Shown one piece after another: positions 25,622 through 35,049 of a stretch of DNA of 64,000 nt. The stretch is from an uncultured Acidimicrobiales bacterium (lineage in GTDB: Bacteria; Actinomycetota; Acidimicrobiia; Acidimicrobiales; SZUA-35). The stretch spans positions 1-64,000 of the forward strand of contig CALAJV010000006.1 in NCBI GenBank assembly GCA_937922805.1, in the 5' to 3' direction. The position numbers and the translations under genes are program-made. Every line of letters starts with the position of its first letter. Within the stretch, counting starts at the first letter, position 1. The notes below the pieces were generated by a model, which was given only the letters and a program-made list of their open reading frames with translations, was not told the DNA's origin and ran no database searches.

Positions 25622-25781
25622 TTCCTGTGGCATAGTACGAAAGAAGTAACGAACAAACACACGTTCGAAGATTACCCCGTTGTAAACAGTTGGCTAAACA
25701 GCAGCTGTCTACAAAAACGAGCAGCAGATCTCAGTCTTAGAAAACCATTGCGAGAAAACCAGCGTTAGAACCGAGGAACCG

Positions 25782-26417
25782 ATGGGCCAACATCAGCTAA
25801 CCGACCGTCAACGATCCATTTTGGAATTCATAGAGTCCGAAATGCGGGAACGGGGATTCCCACCATCAGTTCGCGAAATCGGTGCTGAAGTCGGTTTAAC
25901 CTCACCGTCGTCGGTCCACTCTCATCTGGCAACGCTTCAAGACAAGGGCTATTTGGTTCGCGACCCGACCAAACCTCGCGCCATACAGGTTAAGTGGGAT
26001 TCAACTAGTGGCGCAGTAGATATTGAGCGCCGACCCGTCCGGCACGTCCCTCTGGTAGGACAAGTAGCCGCTGGTACCGATGTATTAGCTGAGGAACATA
26101 TCGAAGAGACCTTCCCCGTTCCAGCTGATCTGACTGGTGAGGGCGACCTCTTTATGCTGACCGTTCGCGGCGATTCTATGATTGAGGCCGGCATCCTCGA
26201 CGGCGACTATGTAGTGGCCCGGGTACAACAAAATGCCACCAACGGCGACATTGTCGTCGCCGGTATCCCTGGTGACGAGGCGACGGTCAAGACCTACACC
26301 CGTAAGCGCGACAAAGTAGTGCTCTTACCGTCCAACGCAGCGCTGTCGCCAATGACTTTCTCGGCCGACGAGGTCCACATTTATGGTCGAGTTGTGACCG
26401 TTATGAGAAGGCTCTAA
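25782..26417 (+). CDS. lexA: SOS repressor LexA
   Basis: 211 residues. Winged helix-turn-helix at ~1-70 (LTDRQRSILEFIES ... SPSSVHSHLATLQDKGYL). The S24 protease-like domain carries the self-cleavage pair A97-G98, nucleophile S132 (GDSM) and K170 (EATVK), so it should be fully autoproteolytic. It represses DNA-damage genes until RecA filaments trigger cleavage. Its own upstream region has at least four operators, so it is self-regulated together with the divergent LysM-nrdR pair. Confidence 0.97.
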   Translation: MGQHQLTDRQRSILEFIESEMRERGFPPSVREIGAEVGLTSPSSVHSHLATLQDKGYLVRDPTKPRAIQVKWDSTSGAVDIERRPVRHVPLVGQVAAGTDVLAEEHIEETFPVPADLTGEGDLFMLTVRGDSMIEAGILDGDYVVARVQQNATNGDIVVAGIPGDEATVKTYTRKRDKVVLLPSNAALSPMTFSADEVHIYGRVVTVMRRL

Positions 26418-26440
26418 GAGCCCCTTACTCAGCGGGTTGG

Positions 26441-27259
26441 TCAGCCAGCGCTTGCTTCAGCCGCCATCTGTGTGGCTGCCATGCGCTCGCCGGCCACCTC
26501 GGCCCGCTGTTTCAACGACATCTCAGCAATGTCGTCAACCTCGCCGTCGGTGAACCCGGCCATCTTTCGGAACTGCCGGGCCAATCGGATCGGCGAGTCT
26601 TGTTCCTCACCTCGCTGGCCTCGGAAATTGAATAGACCATCAACGATTCGCTGGAACTCCAGAGCCTCTTTGCGACGCTCTTTGTCGTTCTCGGTAACCT
26701 CACGGAGCCATTTGGATCCCATCTTTACGTGCGTCACCTCATCGGCCAGCATGTAGTCCTCGCAGTATTCGAGGATTGGGTCTCCCATTGATTCGCCGAA
26801 CTCTCGCATTTGGGTGAAGACATCTATCGCTAGACCTTCGAGCGCTCTATTGACGCCAGCCAAACGGAATACGGCATCTTTGTGGCAAGCCGCTTCAAAC
26901 AACGTGGTGAATTCGGCGTACTCGCCCAGTTCGCCACCCATGTGTTCCGCCAGCTTTACCGAGATCTCACAGTGACGAGCCTCGTCCCAGCATTGTCGGG
27001 CCATGTCTAGTTTCAGTTCGTATGGCACTTCTTCAGTGCTGAAATCATAAGCTGTGCGCCCCGCACCTTCTAGGGCTTGAATCTCTCCAACGAAAATTCC
27101 GTGCATTCGGCGACGAGCCCGGTCAGCTACATCTTCTGCCTCGGCGTCGACGAACCCTACAACCATGGTGTCTCGGGTGTCGCTCATTCGTTGCTCGGTG
27201 TCGATTCGATTGAACCGACTATCTCGGGCTAGCGCTGATGGAGGAATGTTCTTTCGCAT
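26441..27259 (-). CDS. DUF455 ferritin-like di-iron protein
   Basis: 272 residues, start supported by CGGAG 7 nt upstream. A four-helix ferritin-like pattern is complete: E59 or E64, ExxH at E93-H96 (DEARHCEI), E141 (RALEGLAID) and ExxH at E174-H177 (DEVTHVKMG). This is a carboxylate-bridged di-iron site. DUF455 proteins are ferritin-like, with function mostly unassigned; some relatives are hydroxylases. It converges on lexA with 23 bp between stops. An oxidoreductase or iron/peroxide role is inference. Confidence 0.8.
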   Translation of the reverse strand: MRKNIPPSALARDSRFNRIDTEQRMSDTRDTMVVGFVDAEAEDVADRARRRMHGIFVGEIQALEGAGRTAYDFSTEEVPYELKLDMARQCWDEARHCEISVKLAEHMGGELGEYAEFTTLFEAACHKDAVFRLAGVNRALEGLAIDVFTQMREFGESMGDPILEYCEDYMLADEVTHVKMGSKWLREVTENDKERRKEALEFQRIVDGLFNFRGQRGEEQDSPIRLARQFRKMAGFTDGEVDDIAEMSLKQRAEVAGERMAATQMAAEASAG

Positions 27260-27353
27260 TGAGAATCTCCGAACTGTAGGTAGCTACAAGTGACGTCATA
27301 GCTCCGGCTGCTGTCCGATTAACGACGGACCAGCCTCCTAATTGTAGGCGAAA

Positions 27354-27378
27354 CGCCGGTTTTGTTCCAAAACCGGCG
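27354..27378 (-). terminator. Perfect hairpin after dapE, probable terminator
   Basis: CGCCGGTTTT-GTTCC-AAAACCGGCG is a perfect 10-bp stem with a 5-nt loop, about 90 bp beyond the dapE stop. The following T tract is short (TTTCGCC), so termination may be partial; the hairpin could instead stabilise the 3' end. Confidence 0.55.
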
Positions 27379-27466
27379 AAGAATCGACCAAGTCAAGGCC
27401 TTTTAGAGGAGAAACGATCATCAAATGTCACTGTCTCAAGAAAGCTAAATGCGCCTTGTCAATTGC

Positions 27467-28630
27467 TCAATCGGGCTGAACTAGGGCTCGCAGCGCGGAA
27501 TAGACCGATTCGATCGAAGACCGTTCAAGTCGCTCATCGGCAGCGTGGGCAACGGTGGCATCGCCCGGCCCAAAATTGGTGGCCGGGATGCCGAGCTGAT
27601 CGAAGCGGGCGACGTCGGTCCATCCGAGCTTTGACTTCACCTCAAGATTGTTGTCAGTGACAAGTTTCTGCAGGATTGGATGATTCATCGATGGCAAGCA
27701 AGCCGGAGACTGATCCAGAACTACAAGCTCGTCGTAGCCCCCTTTCCTCGCCGACTCATCACCCGAGCGGGCCCCACTACTCTCGTCTCGTTTAGCCCCG
27801 TCGGTATTTTCGGTGTTGGCGGTAACAGCGTCGGGCGCCAACTCGATGTGCGGCGCCAGAAGCTCTCGAACGAACGATTCAGCTTGTTGAGGCGAGCGAT
27901 CGGGGGCGTACCGGTGATGAATCTTGAGTACGACCTGATCGGGAACGACGTTGCCTGCTACCCCACCCTCGACCGATACCGCCTGAATAGCTTCTCTATA
28001 GACGCAACCATCAATTGTCGGTGTCCGAGCTTCATAGGCAGCCAGGGCGGCTAACACCGGTCCGAGGCGATGTAGCGCGTTGCGTCCCATCCAAGGGCGG
28101 GCGGTGTGAGCACGAGCGCCAGCCAACGTCAGTTGGAACCGCATCGCCCCCTGACAGCCAGCTTCGATAAGTGCTGAGGTTGGCTCGCCCAGGATGGCGC
28201 AGTCGCCGGCAAGTAGATCGGGCCGCTCCGCCGTCAACTCATTGAGCCCATTGTGCTCCTGAGCTACTTCTTCTCGGGCGTAGAAGATAAACGTTAGGTC
28301 GTATCTGGGATTTGTCACTTCTCGAGCTAGTTGCAAAGCGACCGCCAGGCCGCCCTTCATATCGGCCGAACCAACGCCCCAGAGCGTGTCACCGTCAATT
28401 CTGGCTTGAGCGTTACCGTTTGGAGGCACTGTGTCGGTGTGACCGGCGATGACGAGCCGTTGGGTCCGGCCAAGGTTCGTTCTTGCTACCAGGTTGTCGC
28501 CGACACGAACCGTTTCGAGATGATCGAGCTGTCCCAGCTGATCTTCGAGCCAATCCACGAACGTTGACTCTTCAAAAGAGACCGATGGCATAGCAACTAG
28601 CTCAGCGGTCAGTTCAAGCAAATCGGCCAT
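27467..28630 (-). CDS. dapE: Succinyl-diaminopimelate desuccinylase
   Basis: 387-residue M20 metallopeptidase-fold enzyme. It releases succinate from N-succinyl-LL-DAP in lysine and peptidoglycan synthesis. Metal ligands: H64 (AGHTDTVPP), D90 (GSADMKGG), E120/E121 (YAREEV), with later GEPTS and a C-terminal His (ATVAHAADE). A charged low-complexity insert (~280-305, TENTDGAKRDESSG) is not typical and is probably a surface loop. dapD and dapC lie 0.8-3 kb away on the same strand but are separated by two plus-strand genes. Confidence 0.92.
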   Translation of the reverse strand: MADLLELTAELVAMPSVSFEESTFVDWLEDQLGQLDHLETVRVGDNLVARTNLGRTQRLVIAGHTDTVPPNGNAQARIDGDTLWGVGSADMKGGLAVALQLAREVTNPRYDLTFIFYAREEVAQEHNGLNELTAERPDLLAGDCAILGEPTSALIEAGCQGAMRFQLTLAGARAHTARPWMGRNALHRLGPVLAALAAYEARTPTIDGCVYREAIQAVSVEGGVAGNVVPDQVVLKIHHRYAPDRSPQQAESFVRELLAPHIELAPDAVTANTENTDGAKRDESSGARSGDESARKGGYDELVVLDQSPACLPSMNHPILQKLVTDNNLEVKSKLGWTDVARFDQLGIPATNFGPGDATVAHAADERLERSSIESVYSALRALVQPD

Positions 28631-28692
28631 GATTGCACAGTAGCGGGTACGCTAAGAACAGTGTTGAAAATCGCCTACGTAAAGGTCAGTCG

Positions 28693-29049
28693 ATGACGGC
28701 AACAGAATCTACCTTTGGCCCATCGGGCGATAGCGCTGACGCCAAAGAAGCAACCGCAGCCGACGCCCAACGGGGTTTTTCGAAGTCAATCATGATTTCG
28801 GGTATCCGGTGCATGCTTACCTATGTAGTTCTACCCTTTGTGGCTCCGCTGCTGGGCTTCGCTCCAGGGATCGGCCCAGTAATCGGAATCTTGGTCGGAG
28901 TAGTGGCCATCGCAGCCAACGGATTTAGCATCCGCCGATTCTGGAGAGCCGACCACAAATGGAAGAAGCCAATCACCGGCATCCACCTCGCCGTCATCGC
29001 CCTTATGTTGGTGTTGATCGCCTTTGACGTTCGAGAGCTCTTAGCCTGA
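28693..29049 (+). CDS. Small membrane protein, unknown function
   Basis: 118 residues from the ATG at 28693, chosen for AAAGG 7 nt upstream; a TTG at 28633 would add 20 residues. After ~35 polar residues come two or three hydrophobic segments (MISGIRCMLTYVVLPFVAPLLG, GIGPVIGILVGVVAIAANG, and HLAVIALMLVLIAF). I do not recognise a family. Its last base overlaps the next gene's start by 1 bp, and the neighbour is also a small membrane protein, so they likely work together. Confidence 0.65.
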   Translation: MTATESTFGPSGDSADAKEATAADAQRGFSKSIMISGIRCMLTYVVLPFVAPLLGFAPGIGPVIGILVGVVAIAANGFSIRRFWRADHKWKKPITGIHLAVIALMLVLIAFDVRELLA

Positions 29050-29477
29050 TGCGACTTCTTTATCTCTTCTCGGGCCTGAGCTGCGTTGCGGTTGGTGGCG
29101 TAGGGGTGTTCGTGCCCGGCCTGCCGACCACCGTGTTCTTTATCGTCGCCGCCTGGTGCTTTTCTCGATCTAGTAAACGCCTCGAAAACTGGGTACTCAA
29201 CCTTCCGGTTATTGGCGGAACGGTACGAGACTTTCGCGATGGACTGGGTATGCCGAAGAAAGCCAAAGTTCTGGCAATCTCTTGCATCGTCGTGGCCGTA
29301 GGAATAAGCGCCGGCTTTCTGATCCCGAACCTAGCGGTGAGGCTCGTTGTTGTCGCCGTTGGCCTTATCGGTGTTTGGTATGTCGGGTGGCGGGTCCCAA
29401 CCAGAGAGAAAGTCCTGGCCTATCGAGCAGCAAACCCTGACTCGATCGTCACTGACTCGAGTGAAGCGCTTCGTTAA
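29049..29477 (+). CDS. DUF454 (YbaN-like) membrane protein
   Basis: 142 residues with the YbaN/DUF454 pattern: [25 protein letters not shown], '[22 protein letters not shown]' and '[20 protein letters not shown]', then two membrane helices. The family's function is unknown. It is translated right after the preceding membrane protein. The 3' end overlaps the converging dapD gene by 29 bp. Confidence 0.82.
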   Translation: MRLLYLFSGLSCVAVGGVGVFVPGLPTTVFFIVAAWCFSRSSKRLENWVLNLPVIGGTVRDFRDGLGMPKKAKVLAISCIVVAVGISAGFLIPNLAVRLVVVAVGLIGVWYVGWRVPTREKVLAYRAANPDSIVTDSSEALR

Positions 29478-30345
29478 TTCCGCCCCATTTCGATGGGTCA
29501 GATTCTCGCACCTCGATAACGCCTGACGTCGAGTTTCGGATGAAGAGCATTCCTGACCGGCCTGACAGCTGTTTCGCCTTAACTTGGTCGCCGTTAGGAA
29601 GCGTTACGACCGATCCGCCGGTTATGTAGAGTCCGGCTTCTACTACACAGCCGTCTCCGAGCGAGATCCCGATTCCACCGTTGGCACCGATCAGGCATCC
29701 TTCACCAACAGTAATCTGCTCGGTGCCTCCGCCTGACAACGTGCCCATGATCGAGGCCCCGCCACCAACGTCGGAGTTAGCGCCAACAACAACACCGGCA
29801 CTGATCCGACCTTCTACCATTGCGGGCCCCAAGGTGCCGGCATTGAAGTTGATAAAGCCCTCGTGCATGACCGTCGTTCCCTCAGCCAAATGGGCCCCTA
29901 GCCGGACCCGGCTAGCGTCAGCAATACGGACACCGGCCGGGATTACGTAGTCGGTCATTCTTGGGAACTTGTCAACACCATTGACCGTCACGTGATGGCC
30001 CTGTTCGGCTGCGGCCGAAATCAAGGTGTCAATCTGTTCAGGGGCGACAGGCCCAGCTGAGGTCCAAGCCACATTAGTGAGCTTGCCAAATATTCCTTCG
30101 ACGTTGATTGCGTGCGGTTGATAGCGCCTTCTTGACAGCAAGTGAAGCCGCAAATAGGCGTCAGCAGCGTCGGTTGGAGGGGTGTCTGGATCTATTGTGG
30201 TTTCTATAACTTCGGCTTTGACAAGACCAAGTTGGTTGGCCAGGCACGTCCGAGCGGGAGAAACATCCGCCGCTGGATACCACACATCGAGGGTTGCCCC
30301 TGACGCGGCGTCGATATAGCTATGTCCTGTTGCGCTTACGTTCAT
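29449..30345 (-). CDS. dapD: Tetrahydrodipicolinate N-succinyltransferase, actinobacterial type
   Basis: 298 residues. The N-terminal half is the actinobacterial DapD-specific domain; residues ~130-280 form a left-handed beta-helix of hexapeptide repeats ([48 protein letters not shown]). It transfers succinyl from succinyl-CoA to tetrahydrodipicolinate in the DAP/lysine pathway. Together with dapC and dapE in the window it gives the succinylase branch. It starts 132 bp after dapC on the same strand. Confidence 0.93.
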   Translation of the reverse strand: MNVSATGHSYIDAASGATLDVWYPAADVSPARTCLANQLGLVKAEVIETTIDPDTPPTDAADAYLRLHLLSRRRYQPHAINVEGIFGKLTNVAWTSAGPVAPEQIDTLISAAAEQGHHVTVNGVDKFPRMTDYVIPAGVRIADASRVRLGAHLAEGTTVMHEGFINFNAGTLGPAMVEGRISAGVVVGANSDVGGGASIMGTLSGGGTEQITVGEGCLIGANGGIGISLGDGCVVEAGLYITGGSVVTLPNGDQVKAKQLSGRSGMLFIRNSTSGVIEVRESDPSKWGGINEALHSSQ

Positions 30346-30477
30346 GCCGACAGCCTATCCGTAACCGACAAAGCTACGAGGATGGATCCATCGGCGGCTG
30401 AAAGGGCAGCGCCAGCTTGCGTGTTGGCTATCAGCAGCTGATCGGGGCCGGCTACGTAGCGGGAGATACTTGCGTGT

Positions 30478-31641
30478 TCATCCGATAGAGAGGCCGAGCC
30501 GGGTTGCTCCTTGTTGTAGTTGCTCTTCGGATCTAACAACTGCGACTCGAACGTGGCCCGACCCCTGTTCACCGTAGAATTCTCCTGGGGAAACTAGGAT
30601 TCCGGCCTCGGTGGCCAAGGTCTGAGCGAACTCCCAAGCGTCACCAGAGGGAGCTGGAGCCCACAGGTAGAATCCACCCTCCGGCATCGACACCTCGGAG
30701 CCCAACGCCATCAGAATCTGTCGACCAAGCTCCAAACGACGGTGATAGTTGCTTCGCTGGACCTCAACGTGAGCCTCATCTTCGAACGCCGCAATCGCTG
30801 CATCCTGTACTGGGCCCGGCTGCATAAACCCGGCGTGCTTTCGCAGTTCGCGAAGATAGTGCACCAGATCAGGGTCACCAACATAAAATCCAGAACGAGC
30901 TCCAGCCAAGTTTGATCGCTTCGACAACGAATGGACGGCCAAAACTCCTTTCAACGACTTTTCAACGATCGTGGTGGGTTCTCCGTTCCAGGTGAAAGCG
31001 ATGTAGCACTCGTCGGAAACGACAAGGACATTATTGTCTCTCCCCCAGGTGGCAGCCACGTTCAGATCATCAACCGCACCAGCCGGGTTACCCGGGCTGT
31101 TAACCCAAAGGCAAAGGGCCCGAGCGGCGTCGGCTGGGTCGATTGATGAGAGATCGATGCGCCAATTGCTGTCAACGGCAACCGGCACCGCTCGGCAGCC
31201 TGCTAGCGTCGCTCCCATGGCGTAGCTCGGATAGCTTACGGCCGGGTACAGAACAGTATCTTTTGTTGGCGTTCGAAGCCGAAGCCAATGTGGGAGGCCT
31301 GCCACGAACTCTTTGGAACCGATGGTGGCGCCAATATCGTCCGCTCTCACCGAGCTCCCGGCAATTCGGTTAAGCCAATCAGCTGCGGCTTGGCGGAACT
31401 CAGGCCGACCAATGCTAGGTGGGTAGCTCCGAGCCGAGCTTGAGTTCAACAGAGCGTCTTCGACCACTTTGGGCGGCTCATCGAACGGAGTTCCTATTGA
31501 CAGGTCGACCATGCCTCCGTCGTGAGCGTCAGCGATTGCTTTCAGCTCGTTAAGACGGTCGTATGGGTACGGTGGCGGAACGAAACTTTCGGGCACAGTC
31601 ACCGAAGTTACTCTACCGAGAGTTATCGAGGCGACAGTCAC
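30478..31641 (-). CDS. dapC: N-succinyldiaminopimelate aminotransferase
   Basis: 387-residue fold-type I aminotransferase. The PLP lysine is K241 in HSLSKRSN, with D210 (VVSDECY) and the NSPGNPAG motif. The sequence and dapD neighbour match actinobacterial DapC, which aminates N-succinyl-2-amino-6-oxopimelate with glutamate as donor. Other class I aminotransferases share the fold, so the specific call rests largely on context. Confidence 0.88.
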   Translation of the reverse strand: MTVASITLGRVTSVTVPESFVPPPYPYDRLNELKAIADAHDGGMVDLSIGTPFDEPPKVVEDALLNSSSARSYPPSIGRPEFRQAAADWLNRIAGSSVRADDIGATIGSKEFVAGLPHWLRLRTPTKDTVLYPAVSYPSYAMGATLAGCRAVPVAVDSNWRIDLSSIDPADAARALCLWVNSPGNPAGAVDDLNVAATWGRDNNVLVVSDECYIAFTWNGEPTTIVEKSLKGVLAVHSLSKRSNLAGARSGFYVGDPDLVHYLRELRKHAGFMQPGPVQDAAIAAFEDEAHVEVQRSNYHRRLELGRQILMALGSEVSMPEGGFYLWAPAPSGDAWEFAQTLATEAGILVSPGEFYGEQGSGHVRVAVVRSEEQLQQGATRLGLSIG

Positions 31642-31724
31642 TCAATCGACAACATGCTGGGGTGGCCGAGCCTGGCGCTAGTTGTGTTCGCTCGCCGGTA
31701 GCGGGCGATGACGCCCAGGGCAAG

Positions 31725-33209
31725 TCAGTCAGTTAGCTTGGCCGTTACGAAGTCGCCGAGCCTCAGCGCTGACGCTTCTTCGAAGCGAGCTTCTACCCGC
31801 ATTCCGTCATCTTCGGACACCTCCGACAAAACTTCGCCCTCTCGATGGGCAGCCGCCAACATGTCACCGCGAGACCACGGGATAAACAACTGGTACACGT
31901 CAGTCTTCGCTCGCAGGCAATTGCCGATAGCTTCGAGCAGATCATCAATGCCCTCGCCGGACACAGCCGAAACAGCAACCGACCCAGGATGGTGAGCGAC
32001 CAAGGATCGTACCTGATCGGAAAGGTCGGCCTTGTTGAAGACCACCAACTGTGGAATATCGTTCACTTCGATCTCGCTCAGCACTTCGTGAACCGCGTTC
32101 ATTTGACCAACTGGATCGGGACCAGACCCGTCAACCACATGCATTAGCAAGTCGGCACCGGCGGAAACTTCGAGCGTTGATTTGAACGCCTCTACCAGTT
32201 GGTGGGGCAGCTTTCGAACAAATCCGACTGTGTCGGTGAGCAGAATTTGTTCACCGCCTGGAAGCTTAAACTTACGGGTTGTTGGATCTAGAGTTGCGAA
32301 CAAGCGGTCCTCGACTAAAACTTCAGCGCCTGTCATTGTTCGTAGTAGAGACGACTTCCCGGCGTTGGTGTAGCCAACAATTGAAACCGTTTGATACGGC
32401 GATCGCTTGCGAGCTTTCCGTTGGTTGTTACGTCTAGCGGTGATACCGGCGAGATCGCGCTCCAACTTATGCATTCGTCGAACCAGGCGTCGTCTATCAA
32501 CTTCGAGCTGGGTCTCACCGGGGCCCCTTGTGCCAATGCCGCCACCCTGCTGGCTGAAGTCTTTCTTTCCTCGAAGTCGAGGCAACCTGTATCGCAACTG
32601 GGCCAACTCGACCTGAGCTTTACCCTCAGCCGAGGTAGCGTGCTGAGCGAAGATGTCGAGAATTACCGCTGTTCGATCAAGAGCGGTTCGTTTCAGCATC
32701 TTTTCTAGGTTGAACTGCTGACCGGGGCTCAGTTCATCGTCAAAAACAACCGTGTCAGCGTCAATCGCTAACGATGAGTCGAGGATCTCTTGAACTTTGC
32801 CTCGACCAACGAATGTTCCTGGATCGGGACGATCGCGACGCTGAACGATTCGATCCAACGCGTCGGCCCCGGCGGTATCAACCAGCTGTTCAAGCTCGTC
32901 GAGTGAGGCGGTTGTCTCTTCGTCTGATTGGCCGCCCCGAGTAACACCGACAAGGATAATGCGCTCGCGAAAGCTGCGGTCGATGAAGCCGCCTTCAACA
33001 GTCGCTCCGTAGTCGCCGAACGCTCCTCGGTGATCGCCTTCAGCTTGAGCCGGTTCGAACTCACCGTCATCAAATTGGGCGAGGAAATCTCCATCACTAT
33101 CTTCTAGCCGACCGCCTTCATCAAAGACCCCCTCCTGACCACTACCTTCATCTGCATCATTTGGCTCTGTCGATCCGGGGCCAGCGGTACCGCCAGTCAA
33201 GTCACTCAC
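31725..33209 (-). CDS. hflX: Ribosome-associated GTPase HflX
   Basis: 494 residues. A ~75-residue acidic, disordered extension is followed by the HflX N-terminal domain (~85-265, including TFVGRGKVQEI and GGGIGTRGPGETQLE). The G domain has P-loop GYTNAGKSS (279-287), G3 DTVGF and G4 NKAD. HflX rescues stalled or heat-damaged ribosomes by splitting subunits. It overlaps dapF by 8 bp (dapF upstream on the minus strand), so translation is probably coupled. Confidence 0.95.
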   Translation of the reverse strand: MSDLTGGTAGPGSTEPNDADEGSGQEGVFDEGGRLEDSDGDFLAQFDDGEFEPAQAEGDHRGAFGDYGATVEGGFIDRSFRERIILVGVTRGGQSDEETTASLDELEQLVDTAGADALDRIVQRRDRPDPGTFVGRGKVQEILDSSLAIDADTVVFDDELSPGQQFNLEKMLKRTALDRTAVILDIFAQHATSAEGKAQVELAQLRYRLPRLRGKKDFSQQGGGIGTRGPGETQLEVDRRRLVRRMHKLERDLAGITARRNNQRKARKRSPYQTVSIVGYTNAGKSSLLRTMTGAEVLVEDRLFATLDPTTRKFKLPGGEQILLTDTVGFVRKLPHQLVEAFKSTLEVSAGADLLMHVVDGSGPDPVGQMNAVHEVLSEIEVNDIPQLVVFNKADLSDQVRSLVAHHPGSVAVSAVSGEGIDDLLEAIGNCLRAKTDVYQLFIPWSRGDMLAAAHREGEVLSEVSEDDGMRVEARFEEASALRLGDFVTAKLTD

Positions 33210-34002
33210 TGATGAGAACCTCGCCGACTCTCGTAGCCGGACCAGTCAGGAAGATTTCGTCCTCGGCCAAATCGATTGATGCCTCGCCGCCAGGCATTGA
33301 GACCGTTACTTTGGCGTCAACTAACCCCAGTCGGTTGGCCGCCCATACCGATGCGCACGCACCGGATCCACAAGCCTGAGTAACACCGGCGCCACGTTCC
33401 CAAATGAGTAGGCGAAGAGCGTTCGGGGATTCGACCTCAACTAAGTGGACGTTAACTCCCGCTGGGTAGTCGGCTTCGATTGCCGGTCCGATGGTGGCCA
33501 TGTCGGCATCCGAATGTGATGCTACAACCGCGACTAAATGCGGGTTCCCGATATCCACTCCGGCCTGAGCGATTGGTTCGATTCCGACTTCGCCCCATCG
33601 ATCACTCGACTCTGGCCCTTCGGTCGCTTTACCCATCCCGACTCGAAGCATCATTGTTTCTTCATCCGAAGACAGGACCCGAAGCATTCGCAGTCCGGCA
33701 TCGGTCATAATCTCCAACTCCCCACCCGTCGGATCAGTTGGTTGCTCGACGTTGGTGATGGCCTGCCCGAGGCAACGAATGCCGTTGCCGCTTATTTCAG
33801 CCCGGCTTCCGTCAGCGTTCCAAAGAACCATTTGCCACCGACCGTCGACCTTAGTGCCAATGATCAGTCCATCGGCTCCGATTCCAACCCGGCGATCACA
33901 CCACAAGGTTGCGTGATCCGAACCAATCGGAGAATCGGGATCGAGCGCGATTAAGAAATCGTTGCCAAGTCCGTGATGTTTCGTCAACCTATGCACAGTC
34001 AT
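33202..34002 (-). CDS. dapF: Diaminopimelate epimerase
   Basis: 266 residues with both catalytic cysteines: C77 in SGNGIRCLGQ and C211 in TQACGSGACA. HHGLGNDFLIAL is the usual N-terminus. It converts LL-DAP to meso-DAP for peptidoglycan and lysine. Its position between miaA and hflX is the common actinobacterial order miaA-dapF-hflX. Confidence 0.96.
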   Translation of the reverse strand: MTVHRLTKHHGLGNDFLIALDPDSPIGSDHATLWCDRRVGIGADGLIIGTKVDGRWQMVLWNADGSRAEISGNGIRCLGQAITNVEQPTDPTGGELEIMTDAGLRMLRVLSSDEETMMLRVGMGKATEGPESSDRWGEVGIEPIAQAGVDIGNPHLVAVVASHSDADMATIGPAIEADYPAGVNVHLVEVESPNALRLLIWERGAGVTQACGSGACASVWAANRLGLVDAKVTVSMPGGEASIDLAEDEIFLTGPATRVGEVLISE

Positions 34003-34077
34003 CTGACGGTCCAGTGTCGCAGGAAGTGAGCTTCACTGCTTACATTTTCTGGTCTTGGTAGTGAAATCGTCTTCAGG

Positions 34078-35049
34078 TCAGGCCGGTTTTTGGCCGCCCG
34101 CCTTGAGCTGGTCAGATCGGGAGACCCAATAGGCGAACACATCATCAGTCTTTTCGGCCGATTCGGCGTCAAACCAAGTAATCCGAGGATCGCGACGAAA
34201 CCAACGTTGCTGCCGTCGAGCAAACTTCTTAGTTCGCCGACTTGCCTCGTCCACAGCCTCGTCGACCGAACATTCGCCGGCAAGGTGTTGGAGCAACTCT
34301 CGATAGCCCAAGGCTTGGGACGCAGTGCGTCCGAGAGATTGTTGCTGTTGTAGTCGTGTGACTTCAGCCAGAAACCCGTCTTCCATCTGTTTTCTGTAGC
34401 GTTCGTCGATCCGCTGATCGAGAACACTTCGATCAATTTCCAAACCAGCCAGCACAAACCGGGTTTCGCCGTAGTTGTCAACGCCGGGACCAAATGAAGA
34501 GAATGGAGCGCCAGAGCCCAACGTCACTTCTAACGCCCGAACAATTCGGCGATGGTTAGTCGGTTCCATCCGGGCCGCAGCAACTGGGTCAAGACTGTTT
34601 AGTTGTTTCCAGAGTTTTAGCGAGTCGAGCTCTTGTTCGAGTTCGGCTCGAATGAGCGGATAGCTGTCGGGAACAGTGAAGTTATCGATGACCGCCTGAA
34701 CGTAAAGTCCGGTTCCTCCGGCCACAATGGCTGCCCCGCCCCGGTGTTCGATATCGGCTAAAGCTTGGTTGGCGTCGTGTTGAAACTGCGACACCGTATA
34801 CCCCTGCGATACCGGGACCATATCGATGACATGGTGTCGAACTTGGCCTTGATCTTCGACACTAGGTTTCGCAGTTCCGATATCCATTCCTTGATAGACC
34901 GCCATCGCGTCGGCCGACACTATCTCGGCATGGGCCGACGGGTACTCAGCGGCCAATCGAGATGCGACTGAGATTGCCAGCGACGACTTGCCGGAGGCTG
35001 TCGGCCCGACGATAACCAATGGCGCTAGATCAGGAATTGACGGATTCAA
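34078..35049 (-). CDS. miaA: tRNA dimethylallyltransferase MiaA
   Basis: 323 residues. P-loop GPTASGKSS (15-23), 'SADAMAVYQGMDIGTAKPS' and 'GGTGLYVQAVID' are MiaA hallmarks. It adds the isopentenyl group to A37 of tRNAs, the substrate for MiaB encoded at 37251. The start is TTG, overlapping the stop of the upstream kinase-fold gene (TTGA), so its expression depends on that gene's translation. Confidence 0.95.
   Translation of the reverse strand: MNPSIPDLAPLVIVGPTASGKSSLAISVASRLAAEYPSAHAEIVSADAMAVYQGMDIGTAKPSVEDQGQVRHHVIDMVPVSQGYTVSQFQHDANQALADIEHRGGAAIVAGGTGLYVQAVIDNFTVPDSYPLIRAELEQELDSLKLWKQLNSLDPVAAARMEPTNHRRIVRALEVTLGSGAPFSSFGPGVDNYGETRFVLAGLEIDRSVLDQRIDERYRKQMEDGFLAEVTRLQQQQSLGRTASQALGYRELLQHLAGECSVDEAVDEASRRTKKFARRQQRWFRRDPRITWFDAESAEKTDDVFAYWVSRSDQLKAGGQKPA

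Larger units (their letters stand above)
25323..25781. other. Divergent LysM-lexA control region
   Basis: A 459-bp gap whose content is regulatory: four LexA operators and one wide-spaced half-site pair, flanked by divergent starts. An 82-residue plus frame from 25520 begins inside operator 3, spans operator 4 and has no ribosome-binding site, so I do not regard it as a gene. Confidence 0.8.

Noticed and set aside
25649-25668. Fifth LexA operator
   Set aside because: Both half-sites match, but the spacer is 8 nt where 4 is required for a standard box.
25520-25768. 82-residue plus frame before lexA
   Set aside because: Begins inside one LexA operator and spans another; no ribosome-binding site.
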